The position numbers and the translations under genes were made by a program. 6,589 bases of DNA from Alkalimonas sp. Lineage in GTDB: Bacteria > Pseudomonadota > Gammaproteobacteria > Enterobacterales > Alteromonadaceae. This document shows positions 1-5,851 of the stretch, in pieces (positions within the stretch are counted from its first letter, which is position 1; each line of letters begins with the position of its first letter). The notes beneath the pieces were generated by a model. The model was not told the DNA's origin and did no database searches. It saw nothing but the letters and a program-made list of their open reading frames with translations. The stretch is taken from contig SKGJ01000352.1 in NCBI GenBank assembly GCA_007117525.1, positions 1 through 6,589 of the forward strand. The letters run 5' to 3'.

Positions 1-817
1 TAAAACCACGAATATCCATGCGCTCCTGAAAAAGCTCGCTCGCCAGTTGCCAGCGCTCACGGTGATATTGAGCATTCAACATAAAGCGCTGCAACACAAA
101 ATCAGCATCATAAAAAAGCTCGGCTGACGCATCACGATAACTAAATTCAGAGTCAAGCAACGAAACACCAAAGGTCCAGTGACTCATTTCAGGCTGCCAG
201 AATACGCTGGCCTGATGAACATATTTCTGCCGCGACCTTCCATCCACTCTGTCACCAAGCAGCAGCTTTGTTTGCTGCTCTGACAATGGTGTTGCACCGA
301 GGCTCCAGTTCAACTCCAAGTGACCGTAGCTAGTATCGACGCTGGACTTTAACGCCAGGCCATCACTGCTAACTGCAATATCTCGAAAAGGATCAAAGTA
401 CACCGACTGCGGCAGCACGATGCTCGGACGTGTTAGCGGCACATCCCGGGTACTTGAATGGATCCAATGCTGATTTTTAAATCGCCCGGCATAGGCATTG
501 AGCCGCCAATCCAGCTGATTTACCAGCGCCCAATCCAGAAATAAGTAGTCCAGTTTCAAGCCCGAGGGATAGCGATTGCCTCCATCCAAATACACCAACT
601 GACCAGCCAGGCGAAAGTTCGGTGATAACTGCTTGGCACCATTGATACCCAACTCAGTTAAAGCAATCGACGGTTTGCCACTCTGATTAATGAAATTGCT
701 TTTATCAGCCTGAATCATGCCTTGTGATAAAAAGCCATGCCACTGCCACTCTTGAGCCGAAGCAGTATTCATTCCACCGACAAAAACTGCCAACACAGCA
801 AGTGATCGTTTTCTCAA
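1..817 (-). CDS. Outer-membrane beta-barrel (porin-like) protein, 3' part missing at window edge
   Basis: 272 codons are open from a TTG start at 817 to the left edge, so the C-terminus is missing. Residues 1-21 (MRKRSLAVLAVFVGGMNTASA) form a Sec signal peptide with cleavage after ASA, before QEW. The mature part has alternating hydrophobic and polar strands rich in Tyr, Trp and Gly, as in outer-membrane barrels: for example WQWHGFLSQG (24-33), the stretch 66-112 ending in AGRFKN, and 198-222. The most distinctive segment is STRDVPLTRP then SIVLPQSVYFD then SSDG (122-153). I recall this pattern from uncharacterised porin-like proteins of Alteromonadales, often encoded next to a small PstS-like protein and sometimes a sensor diguanylate cyclase. 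The TTG start is chosen because it gives a complete signal peptide and has AGAGG 8 nt upstream; the first ATG (codon 16) would destroy the signal peptide. It lies 28 bp after the upstream gene on the same strand, so probably in the same operon. The transported substrate is unknown. Confidence 0.75.
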   Translation of the reverse strand, partial: MRKRSLAVLAVFVGGMNTASAQEWQWHGFLSQGMIQADKSNFINQSGKPSIALTELGINGAKQLSPNFRLAGQLVYLDGGNRYPSGLKLDYLFLDWALVNQLDWRLNAYAGRFKNQHWIHSSTRDVPLTRPSIVLPQSVYFDPFRDIAVSSDGLALKSSVDTSYGHLELNWSLGATPLSEQQTKLLLGDRVDGRSRQKYVHQASVFWQPEMSHWTFGVSLLDSEFSYRDASAELFYDADFVLQRFMLNAQYHRERWQLASELFQERMDIRGF

Positions 818-825
818 GCGGGAAG

Positions 826-830
826 CCTCT
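826..830 (-). promoter_or_regulatory. Ribosome binding site deciding the TTG start of the porin-like gene
   Basis: On the minus strand AGAGG lies 8 nt before the TTG at 817-815. No ATG or GTG lies in frame between the stop of the upstream gene (846) and this TTG, and the TTG gives a complete signal peptide. This supports a TTG start, which a caller that prefers ATG would miss. Confidence 0.6.
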
Positions 831-845
831 GATGGACAAAAACAA

Positions 846-1256
846 TTAACGTATTTCAATGATACGAACCCCTGTGTCATTGGCATTGCCAGCCCGGTAA
901 CCAATACCCCCTGGCGTGCTCTGAACCAGCTCAATCAATTCTTGTTCAGTAGAGACTTGTTGAGGCCTGCTACCAATGCCTGAAAAGCTTAATCGATTCC
1001 ATATGTTATCTAATTGATAGGGAAACATCCGAAGCTGCTCTTTACAAAAGTTTTGGTGCAGTGGATGATCACTGCTAAGCACAAAGACCCGTACAGCAGA
1101 ACCATCAGGCCACTGAGTTTGTCGCAAGCTAAACAAAGCCCGTAGTTGTGCTGGGCTAAGATGGTGAAGCTCTATTGAAGGATGAGCAATAACTTGCACC
1201 GCCTGAACAGGCGCTGTGAAGAAGCATACAATAAAAAAAAGCAGATATTTAAACAT
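846..1256 (-). CDS. Small secreted PstS-like substrate-binding-domain protein
   Basis: 136 residues. Residues 1-19 are a signal peptide (basic MFK, hydrophobic LLFFIVCFFTA, cleavage after VQA), giving a mature periplasmic protein of about 117 residues. The mature part resembles one part of the PstS/PBP-like-2 fold: LSPAQLRALFSLRQTQWPDG (33-52) matches the 'L..iF.g....W.dG' helix, and STPGGIGYRAG (113-123) matches the conserved 'tpGsIGY' near the end of phosphate-binding proteins. It is far shorter than PstS (about 320 residues). The usual phosphate-contacting SGT loop is not present; the equivalent region reads LSSDHPLHQNF (60-70). Phosphate binding is therefore not supported and the ligand is unknown. 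It is the first gene of a likely two-gene operon with the porin-like gene, and its start has only a weak ribosome site (GGTG). An in-frame TGA upstream leaves no alternative start nearby. A ligand-capture or sensing role beside the outer-membrane barrel is inference. Confidence 0.8.
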   Translation of the reverse strand: MFKYLLFFIVCFFTAPVQAVQVIAHPSIELHHLSPAQLRALFSLRQTQWPDGSAVRVFVLSSDHPLHQNFCKEQLRMFPYQLDNIWNRLSFSGIGSRPQQVSTEQELIELVQSTPGGIGYRAGNANDTGVRIIEIR

Positions 1257-1409
1257 GCTACACCGGTATCAGAGTGCCTCTAATCAAAGTCCGCCATTGA
1301 TTGATTGCTTCTGCATACATGTGAAACGAAAATCGAGTTCGAGCAGCAGTTCTTGCTTCCTGCAAGCATTGGCTGTCGACCATTCCATTTCATTTCATAG
1401 TAAAGTCAA

Positions 1410-1419
1410 TGATTTATCA
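1410..1419. promoter_or_regulatory. Candidate operator copy 1, TGATTTATCA
   Basis: TGAT-TT-ATCA has perfect 4-bp inverted half-sites around 2 nt. The identical 10-mer recurs at 1493-1502, 83 bp downstream, close to eight helical turns, so the two copies would lie on the same DNA face. The regulator is unknown. The spacing between half-sites (2 nt) does not fit FNR (4 nt). Confidence 0.3.
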
Positions 1420-1488
1420 AGTCGAAATACTTTTTTATTCGTTTAATATCAGATCCCTGCACTCCAGATGACCAAATAATAACTATTT

Positions 1489-1504
1489 TGTGTGATTTAT
1501 CACC
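1489..1504. promoter_or_regulatory. Candidate operator copy 2, CRP-like or unknown palindrome, upstream of the hemH promoter
   Basis: This site contains the second TGATTTATCA (1493-1502), here extended to a 12-bp inverted repeat GTGAT-TT-ATCAC (1492-1503). Read as a 16-mer, TGTGTGATTTATCACC fits the CRP pattern TGTGA-N6-TCACA with two mismatches (positions 5 and 16). Its centre at 1496.5 is about 61.5 bp upstream of the predicted hemH transcription start (near 1558), which is the classical Class I CRP position. The start point is itself predicted, so the match in spacing is only suggestive. Confidence 0.4.
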
Positions 1505-1522
1505 AACTTAACTCAGACTTCT

Positions 1523-1552
1523 TTGGCAAACTAAGCTCGATCGTCGTATACT
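1523..1552 (+). promoter_or_regulatory. Sigma70-type promoter for hemH and the PBP gene
   Basis: TTGGCA (1523-1528; one mismatch to TTGACA) and TATACT (1547-1552; one mismatch to TATAAT) are separated by 18 bp. Transcription would start near 1558-1559, giving an untranslated leader of about 106 nt before the ATG at 1665. It is the best-spaced promoter I could find in the divergent region. Flanking sequence is AT-rich upstream. Confidence 0.6.
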
Positions 1553-1576
1553 TAGAATCAGTCATCCATACGGCAC

Positions 1577-1616
1577 GGCAGCATTTTTGCCATTGACGGC
1601 ATCTGAAACTTTGCCG
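1577..1616 (+). other. hemH mRNA leader with two small tandem hairpins
   Basis: GGCA (1577-1580) can pair with TGCC (1588-1591) around a 7-nt loop, and CGGCA (1597-1601) can pair with TGCCG (1612-1616) around a 10-nt loop. Because CGGCA occurs repeatedly (also 1571-1580) and is complementary to both TGCC segments, alternative pairings are possible. The stems are short and no U-run follows them, so I do not call a terminator or a known riboswitch. Confidence 0.25.
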
Positions 1617-1664
1617 CAAACGTATCGAGTGCCCCATCGTATTATTCAACAGGTAAACACCACC

Positions 1665-2741
1665 ATGCGCTTTACCAACACAAAAAACTACCAGCACCAA
1701 CAAGCCGACAAAATAGGGATCTTAGTCACCAACCTGGGCACGCCGGATGCGCCGACACCCGCTGCACTAAAACGTTACCTTAAGGAGTTTTTATCTGATC
1801 CAAGAGTAGTTGAGGTGCCCCGACTGCTGTGGTGGCTGATTTTGCATGGAGTTATTCTGCGCTTTCGCCCGAGACGCTCAGCCAAAGCTTATGCCACCGT
1901 TTTTACCGAGCAAGGCTCGCCCCTGCTGTTTCATACCCAACAACAGTGCGATGCGATTCGTCAACAATTGCAGCAACAGGGCCATCGTAATTTAGAAGTG
2001 GCTTTTGCCATGCGTTATGGCAATCCGGGCATCCAGACCGTGTTGGATGAGCTGTTTGCCAAAGGCGTTCGCAAGTTGTTGGTGGTACCGCTTTATCCTC
2101 AGTATTCCGCCTCGACCACAGCTTCGACCTTCGATGCCATTGCGAAAGACTTCACCAGACGGCGCTGGTTGCCTGACTTTCGATTTGTCAGTCATTACCA
2201 TGATTTTCCACCATTTATTGAAGCAGCAGCTCAGCAAATAGAGACCTTTTGGCAACAACACGGTAAACCTCAAAAGCTGATTTTGTCTTATCATGGTATC
2301 CCCAAACGGTACTTACTCAACGGTGATCCCTACCACTGCGAGTGTCACAAAAGCTCCAGGCTGATTGCACAACGGCTAGGACTCGACAGCGATGAGTACC
2401 TGACCACCTTCCAATCCCGCTTTGGTCGCGAAGAGTGGTTGACACCTTATACCGATGAAACACTAAAAGCCTTGCCAGCACAGGGCATTACCCATGTACA
2501 AGTATTTTGCCCTGGCTTTTCAGCCGATTGCCTGGAAACCATTGAAGAGATAGGCGAAGAAAACAGAGAGTACTTTTTAACCGCTGGAGGGGCGCAATAC
2601 GACTACATTCCAGCTCTGAATGATAACCCTGCGCATATCGATGCCTTGTGTCAGCTGATTGAACAGAATCTGGCGCATTGGCAGGTTCAGGACGATCCTG
2701 AACGTCAAGGCAGAGCCTTGGCACTTGGTGCTAAAACCTAA
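1665..2741 (+). CDS. hemH: Ferrochelatase (protoheme ferro-lyase)
   Basis: Inserts Fe2+ into protoporphyrin IX to make protoheme, the last step of heme synthesis; the bacterial enzyme is cytoplasmic or membrane-associated. The 358-residue protein has the family landmarks in order: KIGILVTNLGTPDAPT (16-31), SDPRVVEVP (44-52), VVPLYPQYSASTTAS (140-154), SYHGIPKRYL (208-217) with the catalytic H210, the GDPYHCECHKSSR loop (220-231), and FCPGFSADCLET (281-292) with the conserved Glu E291. Length agrees with the usual 320-370. The ATG at 1665 is preferred: AGGT lies 10 nt upstream and homologous N-termini begin shortly before KIG. An in-frame TTG at 1587 would add 26 residues (MPLTASETLP...) that do not look like part of the family and would overlap the leader hairpins. 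It is the first gene of a probable operon; the PBP gene begins 17 bp after its TAA. Both key residues are present, so the enzyme should be active. Confidence 0.97.
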   Translation: MRFTNTKNYQHQQADKIGILVTNLGTPDAPTPAALKRYLKEFLSDPRVVEVPRLLWWLILHGVILRFRPRRSAKAYATVFTEQGSPLLFHTQQQCDAIRQQLQQQGHRNLEVAFAMRYGNPGIQTVLDELFAKGVRKLLVVPLYPQYSASTTASTFDAIAKDFTRRRWLPDFRFVSHYHDFPPFIEAAAQQIETFWQQHGKPQKLILSYHGIPKRYLLNGDPYHCECHKSSRLIAQRLGLDSDEYLTTFQSRFGREEWLTPYTDETLKALPAQGITHVQVFCPGFSADCLETIEEIGEENREYFLTAGGAQYDYIPALNDNPAHIDALCQLIEQNLAHWQVQDDPERQGRALALGAKT

Positions 2742-2747
2742 CGCAGC

Positions 2748-2751
2748 AGGA
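2748..2751 (+). promoter_or_regulatory. Ribosome binding site of the PBP gene
   Basis: AGGA sits in the 17-bp gap after the hemH stop codon, 7 nt before the ATG at 2759. It supports that start and independent translation initiation on a shared hemH-PBP transcript. Confidence 0.6.
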
Positions 2752-2758
2752 CAAGCCG

Positions 2759-5700
2759 ATGCCGCAGCGAATTGAGCCTGGTTTCAACTCTGCACCCTTG
2801 CTAAAGCGCAAGGACTTTAGCAGCACCAGAGAAGAGCGCCACGTCAGCAACCCTGCAGTCAAGCGACGTTACTGGCCCTGGCTGCTGGCATTCGCACTTC
2901 TATTGCTTTTGCTTGCGGCTTGGCAGGAAACTCGTACCAGTTTTTATCAATCCCAGCTGTTGCATCGACTCGGACAAAAGCTAAGCAGTGAATTGCAGCC
3001 AGGGCCAAGTTCGGCCATTCATTTCCCCGAATCCGGGCCTTATAATCAACAGCGCGGTTATAGCCTCGCAGAGCAGTGGCAGGAGCGGTTAGCCCAACGT
3101 GGCTTTGAAGTTGTTCAGCAGCAGAAGTTCTCACCAACTTTGTTGCGTTACAGTCAAATGGGGTTTTTCCCACCCTACGAGGAAAAACAGCAAACCGGCT
3201 TGCTGCTGCGTGATTGTCAGCAGCAGACAATCTACCAGTTTAGCTACCCACAACGCCAGTTTGCCAGCTTGCTGGATATGCCTCCCCTGCTGCCTGAACT
3301 GCTTACTTACATTGAAAACAAAAGCTTACTAACAGCCCCTTCCCCTTTTCACAACCCAGCTATTGAGTGGCCAAGGCTTGGAGCAGCACTGCTCAGCCAA
3401 AGCCAACAATGGTTGGGACACAATGGTAATGCCTCCGGCGGCGGCAGCACCCTGGCAACACAGTTGGAAAAGTACCGCCACTCCCCCGCCGGCCGTACCC
3501 ATAGCGTTGGCGATAAATTTAAGCAGATGCTTTCTGCCAGTATTCGAGCCTATAAGGATTCACCAGTGACAGCCGCCCATCGCCAACGGCTGGTATTGCA
3601 TTACCTCAATACAGTGCCCTTGGCGGCTGCTCCAGGTTATGGCGAGGTGCATGGCATTCCGGATGGGCTTTGGGCCTGGTTTGGCGCCGATTACCGGCAA
3701 GTCAGTCATTTATTGACTGAGCTTGAAGCTACCAGAGAAACAGCCACCGCGCTGAATCAAGTGCTGGCTCTGATGATTGCGCAGCGACGTCCAAGCTTTT
3801 ATTTGCTGCAAGGGCACCAACAACTGGAGCAATTGGTGCAACTGTATTTGCAATTCCTGACAGCGGATGGCGTTATCAGTCAGCAGCTGGCCGATTTGGC
3901 CAGCAGAACGCCGCTTAAAATCGATCCAAAACCCTGGGTAAGCCAACACAGCAATGACGATAGCAAAGCCAGCCACTTAGTTCGGCAACAGCTCGATCAA
4001 TTGCTGCGTGTGAGTCCTTATCAAAGCGACCGGCTGGATCTCATTGTTGACAGCAGCCTGCATCTTGCGCTGCAACAAGAGCTGGGGGCCTTTTTGCAAC
4101 AACTCCGCAATCCAGAGCAAGCCGCTCACCATGGCATCACCGGACACCGGCTACTCACACCAACACAAGCAGCCCAGGTTGTATACAGCTTTGTCTTGTT
4201 TGAGCGACAGCCACAGGAGTGCCAACTTCGAGTCCAAACCGATACCTCTGCCGCGGCGTTCGATTTGAACAGTCAAAGTAAATTGGAGCTTGGCTCCACC
4301 GCAAAACTTCGCGTGTTGGTGACCTATCTGGAAATTGTTGCTGAGTTGTACCAGCGCTATGCCGGTGAACCAGCTGCCGAGCTGGGACTCCTGAACATTG
4401 CCCCCCAAGATCACATCAGCCGTTGGGTCATCGATACCTTGCTTAGCTTTCCAGATATTGAACTGGAGCAGCTTTTAGACTTCGCCATGGAGCGGCGTTA
4501 CAGTGCCAACCCGGCAGAAAGTTTTTTTACCGGTGGCGGACTGCACAGTTTTGGCAACTTTATGGCAGAAGACAATCAACGCAATCCAACCGTGCTGGAG
4601 GCAACGCAAGAGTCCATCAACTTACCCTTTGTCCGCTTGCTGCGCGACATCATCAGCTACAGCATTTACCACAAAGACACCCAAGGCGATCGACTGCTGG
4701 AAAGCGACGATGACCAACGCAGAGCTCTCTACCTGAGCCACTTTGCCGATCGTGAAGGCGTCGCTTACCTGCAACAGTTCTGGCGCAAACATCGCCAGCA
4801 CGATGCTGAACAGCGGCTGCAGTTGCTGCAGCAAACCTCACGCCAACGACCCGATCGGCTGGCAGCTATTTACCTTTGGCTCTTTCCAGACGCCAGCGTA
4901 AAACAACTGGATGATTATCTAGCCAGGGAATCCACAGGTGGTGTCAGTAGCAATCAGTTGCAACGCTGGCATCGCAGTTTTTCAGCACGACAACTCAGCT
5001 TGCCGGATCAAGCCTATCATGCCAGAGTCCACCCGCTGGAGCTCTGGCTGGTCGGCACCTTGCAGCAACAACCTGAGTTGAGCTGGCAAGAACTAGTAAC
5101 TCTCAGCGCCAGCAGTCGACAAGAAGTCTATCAATGGTTGTTCCGAACCCGGCATCGCAGTGCCCGAGACAATCGCATCGGCATTATGCTGGAAGTTGAG
5201 GCATTTTGGGATTTGCATTACCGTTGGCAACAGCTTGGCTATCCCTTTGATCATCTGGTGCCCTCGCTGGCAACCGCTTTGGGCAGCTCAGGCGATCGAC
5301 CAGCCGCTCTGGCTGAGTTGATGGCGATTATCATGAACGATGGTTTGCGCTACCCCAACCAAGCTTTAAATGCACTGACGCTGGGCAAAGACACTCCCTA
5401 CCATACCCGCTGGCATCAAAGTGCGACGCTAGGGATTCGGGTGATGGAGCCTGAAGTTGCTGCTGTATTGCGCCAAGTGTTGCATCAGGTAGTTCAAGAT
5501 GGAACCGGACGGCGCTTGCAGGGAGCTTACAGTCAACTTGGTTTGGCTGGAGGAAAAACGGGCACTGGCGATAACCGCATCACCACCGTCGACAGTCGCG
5601 GAAACCGCATTGACCAGCGCAGCCTGAACCGCACCGCTACTTTGGTGTTTTATCTGGGGCCAAATTATTTTGGGACCTTAACGGCCTATGCCGCAGGTTT

Positions 5701-5851
5701 GCAGGCCGGCGAACTTCGCTTCACCTCTGCCTTACCGGTACAGGTACTCAAGAGCATGGAGCCTTTGCTGCAGCCTTACCTGCTGGAGCAGGCCTGCCTA
5801 TCGAGCGCTGGTGCTAACATGAGAGCTACTGAGTATGCGCCTGTGCCATAA
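2759..5851 (+). CDS. Divergent class A penicillin-binding protein: GT51-like plus transpeptidase domain with internal insert
   Basis: 1030-residue inner-membrane protein facing the periplasm. A basic segment (KRR, 35-37) precedes one transmembrane helix (about 38-55). The GT51-like domain spans about 180-380: motif 1 is IENKSLL (185-191; E186 at the catalytic Glu position, but N replaces the usual Asp and L the Phe), motif 2 is GGGSTLATQLEKYRHSP (227-243), motif 3 is DKFKQ (252-256) where family members normally have a catalytic Glu in 'RKxxE', motif 4 is RLVLHYLN (277-284), then HGIPDGLWAWFGA (298-310). The transpeptidase domain has all three penicillin-binding motifs: STAK (S513, K516), SIN (619-621), KTGT (933-936). 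SxxK-to-SxN is 106 residues and SxN-to-KTG 314, against roughly 60 and 125 in E. coli PBP1B; about 190 helical residues (near 635-825) are inserted before the conserved SLATALGSSGDRP (836-848). From memory, a widespread proteobacterial family of about 1000 residues shares the SGGGSTLATQ-EK-RHSP-GRT pattern. Its biological role is unknown to me. Peptidoglycan crosslinking is likely; glycan polymerisation is uncertain. Confidence 0.88.
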   Translation: MPQRIEPGFNSAPLLKRKDFSSTREERHVSNPAVKRRYWPWLLAFALLLLLLAAWQETRTSFYQSQLLHRLGQKLSSELQPGPSSAIHFPESGPYNQQRGYSLAEQWQERLAQRGFEVVQQQKFSPTLLRYSQMGFFPPYEEKQQTGLLLRDCQQQTIYQFSYPQRQFASLLDMPPLLPELLTYIENKSLLTAPSPFHNPAIEWPRLGAALLSQSQQWLGHNGNASGGGSTLATQLEKYRHSPAGRTHSVGDKFKQMLSASIRAYKDSPVTAAHRQRLVLHYLNTVPLAAAPGYGEVHGIPDGLWAWFGADYRQVSHLLTELEATRETATALNQVLALMIAQRRPSFYLLQGHQQLEQLVQLYLQFLTADGVISQQLADLASRTPLKIDPKPWVSQHSNDDSKASHLVRQQLDQLLRVSPYQSDRLDLIVDSSLHLALQQELGAFLQQLRNPEQAAHHGITGHRLLTPTQAAQVVYSFVLFERQPQECQLRVQTDTSAAAFDLNSQSKLELGSTAKLRVLVTYLEIVAELYQRYAGEPAAELGLLNIAPQDHISRWVIDTLLSFPDIELEQLLDFAMERRYSANPAESFFTGGGLHSFGNFMAEDNQRNPTVLEATQESINLPFVRLLRDIISYSIYHKDTQGDRLLESDDDQRRALYLSHFADREGVAYLQQFWRKHRQHDAEQRLQLLQQTSRQRPDRLAAIYLWLFPDASVKQLDDYLARESTGGVSSNQLQRWHRSFSARQLSLPDQAYHARVHPLELWLVGTLQQQPELSWQELVTLSASSRQEVYQWLFRTRHRSARDNRIGIMLEVEAFWDLHYRWQQLGYPFDHLVPSLATALGSSGDRPAALAELMAIIMNDGLRYPNQALNALTLGKDTPYHTRWHQSATLGIRVMEPEVAAVLRQVLHQVVQDGTGRRLQGAYSQLGLAGGKTGTGDNRITTVDSRGNRIDQRSLNRTATLVFYLGPNYFGTLTAYAAGLQAGELRFTSALPVQVLKSMEPLLQPYLLEQACLSSAGANMRATEYAPVP

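Larger units (their letters stand above)
1257..1664. other. Divergent AT-rich intergenic region between substrate-binding operon and hemH
   Basis: About 400 bp separate two divergently transcribed operons. The right half holds the hemH-side promoter, two TGATTTATCA elements and the hemH leader, listed separately. The left half (1257-1400) has only weak signals: a 5-bp inverted repeat CTTGC-ttcct-GCAAG (1352-1366), short ATTTC-like repeats (1381-1398) and repeated TTGA/ATTG tetramers (1296-1307). I could not identify a convincing promoter for the minus-strand operon; TTGATA and TTGACT candidates near 1402-1420 lack well-spaced -10 partners. Open frames here look non-coding. Confidence 0.7.

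Noticed and set aside
1352..1366. Inverted repeat CTTGC-ttcct-GCAAG
   Set aside because: Only 5 bp, not followed by a T-run on either strand, and not repeated elsewhere in the region.
1406..1421. FNR or CRP site at the first TGATTTATCA copy
   Set aside because: FNR needs four bases between TTGAT and ATCAA, here there are two; as a CRP site it reads TCAAT-N6-TCAAG, which is too weak.
1419..1436. AAGT-cgaaat-ACTT followed by T-run, terminator-like on the plus strand
   Set aside because: The stem is 4 A/T-rich pairs and no plus-strand gene lies upstream that would need termination here.
1216..1446. Plus-strand open frame of 76 codons across the divergent region
   Set aside because: It overlaps the start of the secreted protein on the other strand, has low-complexity Ser and Lys runs, no recognisable motif and no ribosome site; it is probably chance.
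1587..1664. In-frame 26-residue N-terminal extension of HemH from a TTG
   Set aside because: The start is TTG with no good ribosome site, the added residues do not look like the ferrochelatase N-terminus, and the ATG at 1665 gives the expected length. The stretch better fits an untranslated leader after the promoter at 1523-1552.
1500..1703. Minus-strand open frame of 67 codons across the hemH start
   Set aside because: It is antisense to the hemH promoter, leader and first codons, with a composition (Cys, Arg, Trp rich) typical of shadow frames.
3363..3569. Alternative-frame open stretches inside the PBP gene, including 4503-4736 plus and several minus-strand frames
   Set aside because: They lie wholly within a long coding frame with clear domain motifs and show no motif or start signal of their own.
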